This document shows positions 24,172 to 34,200 of a stretch of 42,654 nt of DNA, one piece after another. The stretch lies in the NCBI GenBank assembly GCA_030429345.1, contig JAUIFJ010000013.1:77812-120465 (forward strand). Direction: 5' to 3'. Origin of the DNA: a bacterium (GTDB lineage Bacteria > CAIWAD01). The position numbers and the translations under genes were made by a program. Under the pieces are notes generated by a model that ran no database searches, was not told where the DNA came from, and worked only from the letters and a program-made list of their open reading frames with translations. Position 1 is the first letter of the stretch. Every line of letters starts with the position of its first letter.

Positions 24172-27100
24172 TCAGGAGGAGGCACTCCCTTCGCAGGCCC
24201 GTGCCTGCTCTTCCCGCCCGGTGTCGCGAAACCAGTTGGCTGCCTCTTGCCGGAGCGCCTTGTCCGGTTCCTTCCCATTGCTGAGCCGCACCAGCGTGAG
24301 ACAGCATTCCGCCAGCATCTGCAGGTTCTGCTTTTCTTCGGCGAGTGTCACCGCCTCGCGCAGAGGCCGCAGGGCCTGTTCGCCTTCGCCGATCTCGGCC
24401 AGGATCTCCCCGTGGGTGCGCAGGCAGCCGATCAGCGGCAGGGGTTCGCGCAGGTCGCGCAGGCCGGCCTCGGCGCCCTGGACGTAGGCCAGGGCCTGGG
24501 GCAGACGCCGGCGACGGCGCTCCAGCTGGGCCAGATCGAGCAGGGCCAGGGTTTCCCCCCGCTTGTCCTTGAGCAGCGTGCGCAGCTCGCGGCTGGTGAG
24601 CAGGTGCTTTTCGGCGTCCTCCAGGCGTCCCTGCAGGAGGGCCAGGCGCCCCATGCTGCGCAGGACCACCGCCCTTCCGTGACGGTCATCCAGTTCCTCG
24701 AAGAGCTCCAGGCTCTGGGCATACTCCCGGCCGGCCTGCTCGAAGTCCTGCTGGCGCATGGCCGCGTCTCCGCTGCTGCGGCGCGAGGCGGCCTCCCCCT
24801 CGCGAAAGCCCAGGTCCCGGCAATGCTGGATCGCCTCCCGGTAGCAGGCGGCGGCTTCCTGTGTCCGACCCTCGCGCATGTGCTGATCGCCCAGGTTGTG
24901 CATGCAGGTGGCCTCGCCCCGCAGGTCCCCGAGCTGCCGGTAGAGCTGCAGCCCTTCGGCCAGATGCCTTGCGGCGACCTCCGCGCGCCCGAGGCGGCTT
25001 TCCACGCGGCCCAGCCCGGCCAGGCAGTCGGCTCGGGCCTGGGGGGATTCGGTCTCTTCCAGGAGATCAAGGGCCTCTCCGTAGCCGGTGGCGGCCTCCG
25101 GCAGCCGGCCGCGCAGACGCAGCAGGCGGGCTTCTTCGGCCAGCGAGGCGGCCACGACCAGCGGCTGTGCCAGCGTTCGAGCCTCGCGTCGGGCCTCTGC
25201 CAGCAGCGTGAGGGCGCGGTCGCCTTCTCCGGTCAGGGCCAGCAGCCGGGCGCGGGTCAGCTGCAGCTCGGGATGGCGCTCCGCCGGTAGTGCTTCTTCG
25301 GCGCGAGCGAGCATCTCCAGGGCCTGGCGCCAGTCGCCGCGGCCCTCGAGCAGCCGTCCCCGTTCGTGAAGCAACTCCGCGCGCAGGGTCGGGTCCCTTT
25401 CCCGTTCCAGGCGGGCGTCCAGGAGCTCGAGCCTCTTTGCCGTCGGCGTGGCGCCGTCACACAAGGTCCAGGCGCGTTCGAGCCACTCGCGGGCCTCTTC
25501 CGGCCGCTCGGCGGCGTGATACTGCAGGGCGATCCAGGCCGTCCAGTCCACCTCCGCCTCGTGCAGGTCCCGCGCCTCCTCGGCGGCAATGCCATGCAGC
25601 AGGCGGCGATTGTGACGCAACAGGCAGGCCAGGCCGGCTTCCGCGCTCAGCGAACTGGAGAAGACCAGGCCGTCGCCTTCGCCGCGGGCCAGCCAGCCCT
25701 CGGCGAGCAGGGAGTCGATCTCTTCCTGCGGGGCCTCGACGGCATCCAGCCGGCCCAGGCAATTGGCCAGCAACTCGCGGGGCAGGGGCGAGGCCAGCAC
25801 CGCGGCCATCTGCAGGCTGAGCTTGGTCGCCGGCGGCAGCAGGTCGATGCGGCTCAGGAGCAGCTGCTGCACTCCCTGGGGCAACACTTCCTCTTCCGGG
25901 CGGACCTCCAGGCGCCAGCGGCCCCTGGCTTTCGAGAGCAGGCCGCGCTGTTTCAGCCAGGCCACGTGCTCCATCAGCAGCCAGGGATTGCCTCCGCTTC
26001 GCGGCAGCAGCAATTCCTGCAGGCCGCGGGGCGGGCGTTCCGTTTCCAGCAGGTGGGCCAGCAGCTGTCGGCAGGAGGCGTCGTCCAGGGGCTCTAGCAG
26101 GATTTCGCCCTCCTTCGCCTCCCCGCCGCGCTCGAGCTGCAGCAGGACAAGCCTTCCCTGTGTTACGTCCGTGGAGAAGCTGTTGCAGACCTTGTCCAGG
26201 ATGCCGCGGGTCGAGGCGTCGGCCTGCTGCATGTCTTCCAGCAGCAGGACCAGCGGGTGGCCGGGTTCCCTTGCGGCGCAGGCCTCCAGCAGCTGGCGCA
26301 GGCCCAGCGTGATCCATTCCTCGAGCCGCTCGGCGCTCTGCGGCGTCGCCTGTCCCTGCTCGGGCGTCAGCCCGAGCAGCAGGCGGAATGTGGTACGAAC
26401 GCGAGGTTCCGCCTGCGGCAGCGCTTCGCGCAGGGCCACTTCCAGGGCGGAGCCCAGGGCATCGCCCTCCAGGGACTCGTCCAGCTGCAGGAGCGGCAGG
26501 AGCAGCGAACGCCAGAGCTCGCGGCCCCGTTCGAGGCCCGTCGCCGGACTGGCCGCGCAGACCCGACGCGCGGGCAGTTCCAGTCCGGCCAGGAACTCGC
26601 GGGCCAGGCGGCTCTTGCCGCAGCCGGCCTCGCCCTTGAGCGTGATCCGCAGCGGGCGCTCACCGGCTGTGTGCCACCGCTGCTTCAGTTGCTCCAGTGC
26701 GGCCTCGCGCCCCAGCAGCGGAGCACTGGCGCTTCGCGCGGTGCGCAGGCCGGGCAGGCGGGCCTCGCGCAGGACGCGGTAGACCTGGACCGGCTCGCTC
26801 TTGCCCTTCAGCGCGATCCTGCCGCGGTCCTCGACCTCGAAGCGTTCCTGCACCAGGGCCCGGGTCCCGGCGGTGATCAGGATGCTGTTGTCGGGAGCAT
26901 TGCTTTCCATGCGGCTGGCCACGTTGACCGCGTCGCCGTATACGGTGAAATCGCCCTCGCGCTTCTTGCCCACGCGGCCCGTCGTGACGACACCGCTGTT
27001 GACGCCGATGCGGATCTTGAGCTCCGTTCCCAGCAGGCGGTTTACCTCCGGCAGGTCGCGCAGCATCTTCAGCCCGGCCAGCAGGGCGTGCTCGGTGTCC

Positions 27101-27405
27101 TTCTCGCCGGCATTGCGGCTGCCGAAGAGCGCCATGATCAGGTCGCCCTCGTACTTGTCGATGTAGCCGCCGTATTTCTCGATGGAATTGGTGAAGACGG
27201 TTAGCACGCGATCGAGGATCTGCTGCACGTCCTCGCTGTGCAGGCGCTCGCCGAGGGCGGTGAAGCCCTTGAGGTCCATGAAAAGAATGCAGACGAAGCG
27301 GTTCTCGCCCTCGCGCAGGCGTTCGCCGGCGCTCTCGACGGGATTGAGAATGCGGCCCAGGTTCTCGAGCTCGTTGCCGAGCAGGCTGTCCAGCCCCGCG
27401 CTCAC
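24172..27405 (-). CDS. Class III nucleotide cyclase - AAA ATPase - TPR signalling protein
   Basis: 1,077 residues from a GTG (27403-27405) that overlaps the upstream stop codon as GTGA. The open frame continues upstream but there lies inside the dehydrogenase gene. Residues about 35-212 are a class III cyclase domain: metal aspartates Asp44 ('FMDLKGFT') and Asp88 ('YEGDLIMALFG'), Lys84 ('DKYEGD'), and Asn161/Arg165 ('VYGDAVNVASRM'). All catalytic residues are present, so it may make cAMP. Residues about 228-560 are an AAA/STAND-type ATPase with Walker A GEAGCGKS (258-265) and Walker B 'LVLLLEDMQQAD'. TPR repeats fill the rest ('EATCMHNLGDQHMREGRTQE'). There is no membrane segment. It ends the sthA-dehydrogenase operon. 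A short hairpin (24128-24140) lies downstream without a U tract. Confidence 0.92.
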   Translation of the reverse strand: MSAGLDSLLGNELENLGRILNPVESAGERLREGENRFVCILFMDLKGFTALGERLHSEDVQQILDRVLTVFTNSIEKYGGYIDKYEGDLIMALFGSRNAGEKDTEHALLAGLKMLRDLPEVNRLLGTELKIRIGVNSGVVTTGRVGKKREGDFTVYGDAVNVASRMESNAPDNSILITAGTRALVQERFEVEDRGRIALKGKSEPVQVYRVLREARLPGLRTARSASAPLLGREAALEQLKQRWHTAGERPLRITLKGEAGCGKSRLAREFLAGLELPARRVCAASPATGLERGRELWRSLLLPLLQLDESLEGDALGSALEVALREALPQAEPRVRTTFRLLLGLTPEQGQATPQSAERLEEWITLGLRQLLEACAAREPGHPLVLLLEDMQQADASTRGILDKVCNSFSTDVTQGRLVLLQLERGGEAKEGEILLEPLDDASCRQLLAHLLETERPPRGLQELLLPRSGGNPWLLMEHVAWLKQRGLLSKARGRWRLEVRPEEEVLPQGVQQLLLSRIDLLPPATKLSLQMAAVLASPLPRELLANCLGRLDAVEAPQEEIDSLLAEGWLARGEGDGLVFSSSLSAEAGLACLLRHNRRLLHGIAAEEARDLHEAEVDWTAWIALQYHAAERPEEAREWLERAWTLCDGATPTAKRLELLDARLERERDPTLRAELLHERGRLLEGRGDWRQALEMLARAEEALPAERHPELQLTRARLLALTGEGDRALTLLAEARREARTLAQPLVVAASLAEEARLLRLRGRLPEAATGYGEALDLLEETESPQARADCLAGLGRVESRLGRAEVAARHLAEGLQLYRQLGDLRGEATCMHNLGDQHMREGRTQEAAACYREAIQHCRDLGFREGEAASRRSSGDAAMRQQDFEQAGREYAQSLELFEELDDRHGRAVVLRSMGRLALLQGRLEDAEKHLLTSRELRTLLKDKRGETLALLDLAQLERRRRRLPQALAYVQGAEAGLRDLREPLPLIGCLRTHGEILAEIGEGEQALRPLREAVTLAEEKQNLQMLAECCLTLVRLSNGKEPDKALRQEAANWFRDTGREEQARACEGSASS

Positions 27406-28535
27406 GTTGCCGGCGTTTCCTCGATGCTGTGATCCAGCCGAATGCCGCGCTGCTCGAGCAGGGCCGTGATCCGCGCAAAGGCCGCCTGCTCGGCGCCCAC
27501 GTATTCCGGCGTGCTCAGGCCCTGGCGTCTGAAGAGGCCCTCGGCCAGCGCGCGCAGGGTGCAGGTGCAGGTGTAGCCCGTGGTGCGGGACATCGAACTG
27601 ACGCCCCTCGCGTCCCGCCGGTCGAAGAGATCCCAGCGCTCTGTCACACGTCGGCCCTTCTCTATCGAGGTGATCTCGACGCGCATCACGGTGCATTCGT
27701 CCTCGTCTTCCTCCAGCTTCCAGGCGGGCAGGAGAAGGGCGGCGGCCAGCTCCAGGGGCCGTACACGGGTCTCGCCGAGGGCAAGTGGTTCCGTGTCCAG
27801 GAAGCCGTCCTCCTTGAGGGCGCGCACGCGGTCGTAGTGCCCCGGATAGCGCAGGGTCTTCTCGACCATTTCCGGCAGGGGCATGGTTTCCAGCAGGCTG
27901 CGCAGGCCGTCCGTGTTGACCGCCTCCAGGCTGCCCAGCGGCGCGAGATCCACCAGCTCGCTTTCGCTGAGCGCGGGCAGCTCGATGTTCAGCCCGCCGC
28001 GACGCAGGCGCGCCGGGCGCGTATACTCCTCGAGCACGTCGATGGGGGAGAAGGGCGCCTTGTACTGCCAGGGCAGGCGGCGCTCCATGGGCAGGCCGCC
28101 GACCAGGCAGCGGTAGCTTTCCAGCCCGGGGCGTCCCCAGCGGGCGCCGAGCAGCATGTGGCTCAGGCCGGGGGCCACGCCGCAGTCGGTGATCACCTGC
28201 ACGCCGGCGGCCTCGGCGGCGTCGCTCAGCTGGAAAGGGTCCTCGGCGAAGAAGCTGATGTCGACACAGGGCCGCCCGGCCTGGATCACGGCGCGCAGGC
28301 TTTCAAGGCCCATGAAGCCGGGCACGGCGCCGACGACGGCGTCCGCTTCCGCGGCCAGGGAGCGCACGGTGTCGGGATCGGCAAGGTCGGCCACCCGCGT
28401 GGCAATGCCCTCCGCCTTCAGGGCGCCAAGGGCCTGCGGATCCCGGTCGACGGATGTCACACGGAAATCGCCGGCCAGGTCGCGGGCCATCGCCCGTCCC
28501 ACCATGCCGGCACCCAGGATGGTTACATTGCGCAT
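27402..28535 (-). CDS. Saccharopine/lysine dehydrogenase-like oxidoreductase
   Basis: 377 residues. The N-terminal Rossmann fold has GAGMVG (8-13) and an Asp after the second strand ('SVDRDPQAL') that favours NAD. Characteristic family words follow: 'FMGLESLRAVIQAGRPCVDI', 'ITDCGVAPGLSHMLLGA', 'CLVGGLPMERRLPWQYKAPF' and 'SPIDVLEEYTRPA'. This arrangement matches L-lysine 6-dehydrogenase and saccharopine-dehydrogenase-family proteins, which oxidise or form the epsilon-amine bond of lysine. The exact substrate is not certain. It starts 9 bases after the sthA stop, and its end overlaps the cyclase start. The neighbouring transhydrogenase-like gene could rebalance the NAD(P)H it makes (inference). 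Confidence 0.85.
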   Translation of the reverse strand: MRNVTILGAGMVGRAMARDLAGDFRVTSVDRDPQALGALKAEGIATRVADLADPDTVRSLAAEADAVVGAVPGFMGLESLRAVIQAGRPCVDISFFAEDPFQLSDAAEAAGVQVITDCGVAPGLSHMLLGARWGRPGLESYRCLVGGLPMERRLPWQYKAPFSPIDVLEEYTRPARLRRGGLNIELPALSESELVDLAPLGSLEAVNTDGLRSLLETMPLPEMVEKTLRYPGHYDRVRALKEDGFLDTEPLALGETRVRPLELAAALLLPAWKLEEDEDECTVMRVEITSIEKGRRVTERWDLFDRRDARGVSSMSRTTGYTCTCTLRALAEGLFRRQGLSTPEYVGAEQAAFARITALLEQRGIRLDHSIEETPAT

Positions 28536-28544
28536 GGTGTCTCC

Positions 28545-29954
28545 CTAGCGGCCGCGCAGGCGATTGAGGCCGTTGAAGGCCGCCACGCGATAGGCCTCCG
28601 CCATGCTCGGCGTGTTCAGCGGGGCGTTGATGAAGTACTCGATGGAATTGCCTTCCCTGCGGTCCATCAGCGCCTGTCCCACATGGACCAGGTCGGCGGC
28701 CTCCGAGCCGAAGCAGTGCACGCCCAGAAGGCTCAGGTTCTCGCGGTGGAAGAGCAGCTTGAGCAGGCCGGTGGTGCGGCCGGTGATGTGCGCCCGCGCC
28801 AGGTTGCGCATGCTGGCCTGGCCGACCTCGTAGGGCACGCCGTCCTCGGTCAACTGGGCCTCCGTGCGCCCCACGCAGCAGATCTCGGGCAGGGTGTAGA
28901 TCGCCGAGGGAATGTTTTCCACCAGCTGGCGGGGCGCCTCGCCGTCCATCAGGTGGCGCGCGGCGTAGCGGCCCTGGTTGTAGCTCGCGCTGGCCAGTCC
29001 CGGAGCGCCGACCACGTCGCCGACGGCGTAGATGTGTTCCTGGGTGGTCTGGTAGTGCTCGTTGACCTGGATCGCCCCCAGGATGCCGGTCTCGATGCCC
29101 AGTTCCTCCAGGCCCAGGCCCTCGCTGTTGGCGCGGCGGTTGCGCGCCCAGAGCAGGGCGTCACACAGAATGCGCTTGTTGCTGGCGGTCGTCAATTCCA
29201 CGTTCTCGTCGTTGGGCTGGATCTCCGTGATCTGTTCGCCGTGGCGCAGCAGCACGCCCTGCTCGCGGAAGTGGAAGGAAATGGCCTCGATGATCTCCTC
29301 GTCCAGGTGATCCAGCAGTTTCTCGCGCTCGTTCAAAAGGGTGACCTTGACCGAGAGGCTGCGGAAAATGCTGGCGTACTCGCAGGCGAAAGGCCCGCCG
29401 CCGACGATGGTGATGCTGCGCGGGGAATAGTCCATTTCGTGCAGGCTGCGCGTGTTGAGAATGCGCGGATGGCTGAAATCCAGTCCTTCCAGCGGATTGG
29501 GGCGTCCGCCGGTGGCGATGATGATCGCCCGGGCCGTCAACTCGCCCTGCTGCTGGCCCTTCTCGTCGTTGATGCTGATGCGGTGCGCGTCCAGGAAGCA
29601 GGCCCGCCCGCGATGGCGGCTGATGGCGTTGCGCTCATAGAAGGCGCTGCGCAGGTTGACCTGGCGCCGGACCACCTCTTTCGCCATCTGCAGCATGGAT
29701 GGCCAGTTGCGGTCTCCCTGGCGCCGGCCCCAGCCGGTGGTGCCGTTCTCCTGCATGCGCTGGACCACATGGCGCAGGGCCTTGCTGGGGATCATTCCGC
29801 TGTGCGTGCCCGCCCCGCCCACATCGGCCTGCTCTTCGACCATGGCCACGGCCAGCCCGCGCTTGGCCGCCTCCATGGCCGCTCCCTCGCCTCCCGGACC
29901 GGATCCGATCACGATCAGGTCGTAGGCGCTGTCTTTCCAGTCTCTGGTTTCCAT
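28545..29954 (-). CDS. sthA: Soluble pyridine nucleotide transhydrogenase
   Basis: 469 residues from the ATG at 29952-29954, which has GGGAG eight bases upstream; the open frame extends 17 codons further without a better site. The FAD motif is GSGPGG (17-22). The second nucleotide-binding motif is 'ITIVGGGPFACEYAS', and 'IYAVGDVVGAPGLASASYNQ' is the usual FAD-contact segment. The C-terminus 'PSMAEAYRVAAFNGLNRL' is nearly that of SthA, as is 'MIPSKALRHVV'. SthA passes hydride between NADPH and NAD in the cytoplasm. The redox-type cysteine region reads 'VGGAGTHSGMIPSKALR', where SthA proteins normally keep one Cys; here it is Gly, so no disulfide chemistry is possible. It is first gene of the operon with the lysine-dehydrogenase-like gene. 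Confidence 0.9.
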   Translation of the reverse strand: METRDWKDSAYDLIVIGSGPGGEGAAMEAAKRGLAVAMVEEQADVGGAGTHSGMIPSKALRHVVQRMQENGTTGWGRRQGDRNWPSMLQMAKEVVRRQVNLRSAFYERNAISRHRGRACFLDAHRISINDEKGQQQGELTARAIIIATGGRPNPLEGLDFSHPRILNTRSLHEMDYSPRSITIVGGGPFACEYASIFRSLSVKVTLLNEREKLLDHLDEEIIEAISFHFREQGVLLRHGEQITEIQPNDENVELTTASNKRILCDALLWARNRRANSEGLGLEELGIETGILGAIQVNEHYQTTQEHIYAVGDVVGAPGLASASYNQGRYAARHLMDGEAPRQLVENIPSAIYTLPEICCVGRTEAQLTEDGVPYEVGQASMRNLARAHITGRTTGLLKLLFHRENLSLLGVHCFGSEAADLVHVGQALMDRREGNSIEYFINAPLNTPSMAEAYRVAAFNGLNRLRGR

Positions 29955-30068
29955 GGGCGCATCTCCCGGGGGGACAGTCCAACTCGAATACCTGGCTCCG
30001 GACAAGGCGGAGAGAACTGCGCGCGGCGAAAGCCTTCGCCGCGCGCAGCTGGATTGGCTTCGTCGAAT

Positions 30069-30842
30069 CTACTGATTCTCCGCCATGCGGATCACGGAGA
30101 AGACGGCCCCGGCGGGATCCGTCAGCACGGCCATGCGGCCGACGCCGGGAATGTCCATTGCCGGGTGGCAGAGTTCGGCGCCCAGGCCCTGGGCCTTCTT
30201 GACGGCGGCGTCGCAGTCGGCGACGGTGAAGTAGGACATCCAGTGCGCGGGGGTTTCGCCCCATTCGGCGGTCATCTGGATCATGCCGCCGACCGCCGCC
30301 TCGCCGGCGTGGAACATGGTGTAGGTGCCCATTTCCCCCATGTCCTGTTCGCTGGTCGTCCAGCCGATGACTTCCGTATAGAAGGCCTTGGCGGCCGCGG
30401 CGTCCTTGCAGTTGATTTCGCTCCAGCAATGGCTGTGCAGGGGCGGAATGCCGCCATGGTTCTCCCCGTCGAGCCGGATGCAAGCGAACTGCGCCCCTTC
30501 CGGGTCCTGCAGCATGGCGAAGCGCCCCGTGCCGGGAATATCCGCGGGGCCGAAGAGCACCTGGCCGCCGGCTTTCTTCGCCCGCTCGGCGCAGGCGTCG
30601 GCGTCCTCCACGTAGACATAGGGCAGCCACTGGCTGCGGGACTGGCCCTGCATGGCGGCGCACAATCCGCCGATGCCCGCTTCGCCGTTCATCCAGACCG
30701 TGTAGGGCGGCTGGCCTTCCATGCCCATCTCGTGGGTGCCCCAGTCGAAGAGGGCGGTGTAGAAGGCCTTGGCCTTCGCCTCGTCCGTGCTTTGCAGTTC
30801 CATCCAGCAGAAGCCTTTGAGGGTGTACTTGTTCTCGGCCAT
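30069..30842 (-). CDS. Two-domain VOC (glyoxalase-fold) protein
   Basis: 257 residues from ATG 30840-30842, preceded by AAGGAGAACCCCGAC (strong ribosome binding site). The open frame runs 24 codons upstream with no signal. Two VOC domains are in tandem: residues about 7-122 ('FCWMELQSTDEAKAKAFYTA', 'YVYVEDADACAERAKKAGGQ', 'FAMLQDPEGAQFACIRL') and about 132-255 ('CWSEINCKDAAAAKAFYTEV', 'AVLTDPAGAVFSVIRM'). This is the CFP30B-like group often annotated as hydroxylase or bleomycin-resistance related. Substrate and metal use cannot be read from the sequence. It lies 114 bases upstream of sthA on the same strand and is probably separately expressed. Confidence 0.88.
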   Translation of the reverse strand: MAENKYTLKGFCWMELQSTDEAKAKAFYTALFDWGTHEMGMEGQPPYTVWMNGEAGIGGLCAAMQGQSRSQWLPYVYVEDADACAERAKKAGGQVLFGPADIPGTGRFAMLQDPEGAQFACIRLDGENHGGIPPLHSHCWSEINCKDAAAAKAFYTEVIGWTTSEQDMGEMGTYTMFHAGEAAVGGMIQMTAEWGETPAHWMSYFTVADCDAAVKKAQGLGAELCHPAMDIPGVGRMAVLTDPAGAVFSVIRMAENQ

Positions 30843-31224
30843 GTCGGGGTTCTCCTTGTTTGCTGTGTGCTTGTTCCTGTGCAAGAAGTCGATGTGGATT
30901 TCGATTCGGATCAACGGCGCTTACCGGAACAGGGGCCCGTCGCATGCCGGCGCTCGAAGTGCTCAGAATCCTTCCGTCCCGTAAAGGATTCCTGTCAGCC
31001 GGGACGATTCGTCCTTGCCGCTTCAAAGCTGCCTGGCTCTAAAACCTTGTTCTCAAAGCAAAAGATGGGCCGGGCCTGGGACAGAATGGGCGGCATGAAT
31101 TTTGCTTTCTTTCCCGTTCTGCCTCCAAGGCACGCTTGTCCATTACAGAACACGCTGATCCGCACCATCCACCGCCGTCGTCCCCGAAGTGGCCGCCGCG
31201 GATCGGCACAGCCCGGAAGGTCCC
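30843..31224. other. Divergent intergenic region with inverted repeats
   Basis: 382 bases without a gene, between the divergent VOC and metallopeptidase genes, so promoters for both should lie here. GAATCCTT (30966-30973) and AAGGATTC (30984-30991) form a perfect 8-base inverted repeat with a 10-base gap, a possible operator or hairpin. GTCCCG (30976-30981) can alternatively pair with CGGGAC (31000-31005). I could not find a convincing -35/-10 pair on either strand. Confidence 0.45.
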
Positions 31225-34200
31225 ATGTTCCGTTCCTTCATTCTGCTCCTGCTGCCCCTGCAGCTTGCCCTGGCCCACCCGGTCATCTGGCCCGATGTGG
31301 CCACACCCCGCGCCGAGTGGCGCATGAATCCCGGCAATCGCGCCGAAGCCACCCCCGAATGGCAGGACTTCCTGGTCCGCGAACCCGGCCTGGCCATCAT
31401 GGACTGGGACAAGCGCTTCCCCGCGCCTCACCGCGTCCTGGGAGGCGACCTGCTCCTGCCCGGCGGACCGATTCTGGATGCCGCCGACCTGGACGCAAGG
31501 CTGCGCACTTTCACGGATCAGCACAAGGACCTGCTGGCCGTCGATGGCAGCGGCCTGCACCTGGAGTACGCCGGCTTCCACGGCGGCGTGTGGTACGCGC
31601 ACTACCAGCAGCGCATCGGGGACACCGCGCTGCTGCATGCCGAAGTGACCTTCCGCGTCTCGCCTTCCGGGCGCGTGATGCTCTTCGGCAGCGATGCCGT
31701 CGGCGACGCGCCCCTGCACACGGCGCAGCTGGACCGGGCGGCGCAGGAGGCGTCCTTGTCCGCGCTGCTCAGCGACTCGCATGTCGAGCTCTTCTTCGAC
31801 TGGCAGGAGCGTCGCGCCCTGCCCCTGTACGACGAGCAGAGCCGCAGCTGGAGCGTGCATCCGGTCGATCGAGTGCGTGTGACGGACGCGATCGAGCATC
31901 ACGTGCAGTACATGACGCTCTCCGCCGTCGACGGCAGCGTGCTCGAGAGCCGCAACGGCATCTGCCACATCACCATCAGCGGCAACCTGCAGGTGCTGGC
32001 CGACGAACACGAACCCTCCGATCCCGACGAGCCCCTTCCCATGGCGCACGCCTGGATCACGGTCGAGGGCGTGCAGACGACCACCGACATCAACGGCGAT
32101 TTCACGGTCGAGGTGCCGGGCGCCGGTCCCTGGACGGTCAGCGGCTCCTTCCGCGGCGACTACGCCAACGTCAACCGCGAGGACGGCAGCGACAACACCT
32201 TCGCCCTGGTGATGGAGGAGGACGGCGAGCAGCTGCTGATCACTTCCGGCCAGATCCAGGAGCGCGATGCCTACGTGCACACGACCCGCGTGCACAACTG
32301 GATCAAGGCCATGGACCCGAGCTTCACCGGCCTGGACGAGGACCTGCCGGTCAACATCAACATCAACCAGACCTGCAACGCCTTCTGGAACGGCAGCTCG
32401 ATCAACTTCTTCGTCGAGGGCGGCGGCTGCCCGAACACGGCGCGCGTCGCCGGCGTGGTGTATCACGAGTACGGCCACGGCCTCAACGACCGCCAGTTCA
32501 TCCAGGCCGGCTCGGGCTTCGGCATGGAGAACGGCGCCATGCACGAGGGCCTGGCCGATGTGACCTCGATCTACCTGCAGGACGAGAGCTTCGTCGCCCC
32601 CGGCTGGAACATCCGCAACCTGAACAACTCGCAGCGCTACCCGGAAGACATCGTCAACCAGGTGCATTCCGACGGCCGCATCATCGGCGGCGCCATGTAC
32701 GACACGCGCCAGCTGCTGGACCTGGAGACGGTCAGCCACCTGTATCACTTCGCCCGCTGGGGCCGTCCCGACGACCCCGAGCAGGGCCGCGCCTTCTTCG
32801 AGTACTTCCTCGAGCTGCTGGTCGCCGACGACGACAACGGCGACCTGAGCGACCAGACCCCGCACTATGCCGAGATCAACCAGGCCTTCAACGAGCACGG
32901 CATCGGCAGCGACCTGGCCTGGACCGTGACACAGTTCCAGGTGGCGGGCGCCGAGCTGATCGTCACGCCCGACGAGGCCATCGACCTGGTCTTCAGTGTC
33001 GACGCTCCCGACTGGGTCGGCGTAGACGGCGTGAGCCTCCACTGGCGCGTGGAAGGCGAGGAGGACTTCAACGAGGTCGAGGCCCAGCTGCTGGAGGGCG
33101 ACTGGGTGGCCAGCCTGCCGGCCCAGCCCCTGGACACCTGGGTCGAGTATTACGGCGTCCTGAGCAATTCCGGCCAGGTCGACATCACCACCCCCAACGG
33201 CGCGCCCGAGCAGACCTTCCGCGTCTACTTCGGCTACGGCAGCGTGCAGCGCCTGGACTTCGAGAGCGAGTCCGCCGAGCTGAGCGCCCAGTGGCCCTGG
33301 GAGTGGGGCATTCCCTTCGACGGCCCCGGCGAAGCCCACAGCGGCGACAATCTCTGGGGCACCAACCTGAGCGGAAACTACGGCGACATGCAGGACGTGG
33401 CGCTGGTCTTCCCGGAACGGCAGGTCTCCGGCGGCGGTCCCGCCGCCCTGCGCTTCATGCACTGGCACGAGCTCGAGTCCGGATGGGATGGCGGCAACGT
33501 GGAAATCTCCGTCAACGGAGGAGACTGGATGCCTGTGCCCCCCGCGGGAGGCTACGACTTCACCACGCCCGACAACAGCGCCCGCCCGAACACGGACTGC
33601 TTCACCGGCCAGCGCGGCTGGAGCCTGGCCTCCTTCGACCTGGGACCCTGGGTGCAGGGCGGCGACTGGGTCAGCGTGAGACTGAACCTGATCACCGACT
33701 CGGCCGTCACCAGTTCGGGGTGGTACATCGACGACATGGAGTTCGTCGGTTTCGCCGGCGAGTCGGATTTCGTGCACGAGCCCCTGCCGGACACGGAGGA
33801 CACGAGCCAGATGGACTTCCTGGTCGAGGCCCTGCTCAATGCGCCGCTGCCGCCTGAAGCGGTCACGCTCTACTGGAGGGTGGACGAGGGCGAAACCCTC
33901 AGCCAGGCGATGAACCCGGGCGAAGGAAACAGTTACAGCAGCGTGATCCCCGGCCCCTTCGACGAGCAGACCGTGTATTACCGCATGGAGGCCACCGGCG
34001 CCGGCGGCTATTTCGACCAGTCGCCCCCCTTCGAGGGAGAGTGGCACAGCTTCCTGGTCGGCGAGGACCGGGAGGATCCGCTGGCGAGCTGGATCACGGC
34101 GCCCGCCGGCCTGGTCGGCAACAGCGCCTACTGGAACCTGAGCGTCGAGGCGACGGACAACCTGGGCGTGTCCGCTGTCGGCGTTTACATGCGCAGCGGC

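Noticed and set aside
27429-33857. 2,142-codon open frame on the plus strand
   Set aside because: It runs antisense to four well-supported minus-strand genes and then out of frame through the metallopeptidase. Its composition (Gly/Arg/Ala/His-rich, no domain) is typical of a high-GC shadow.
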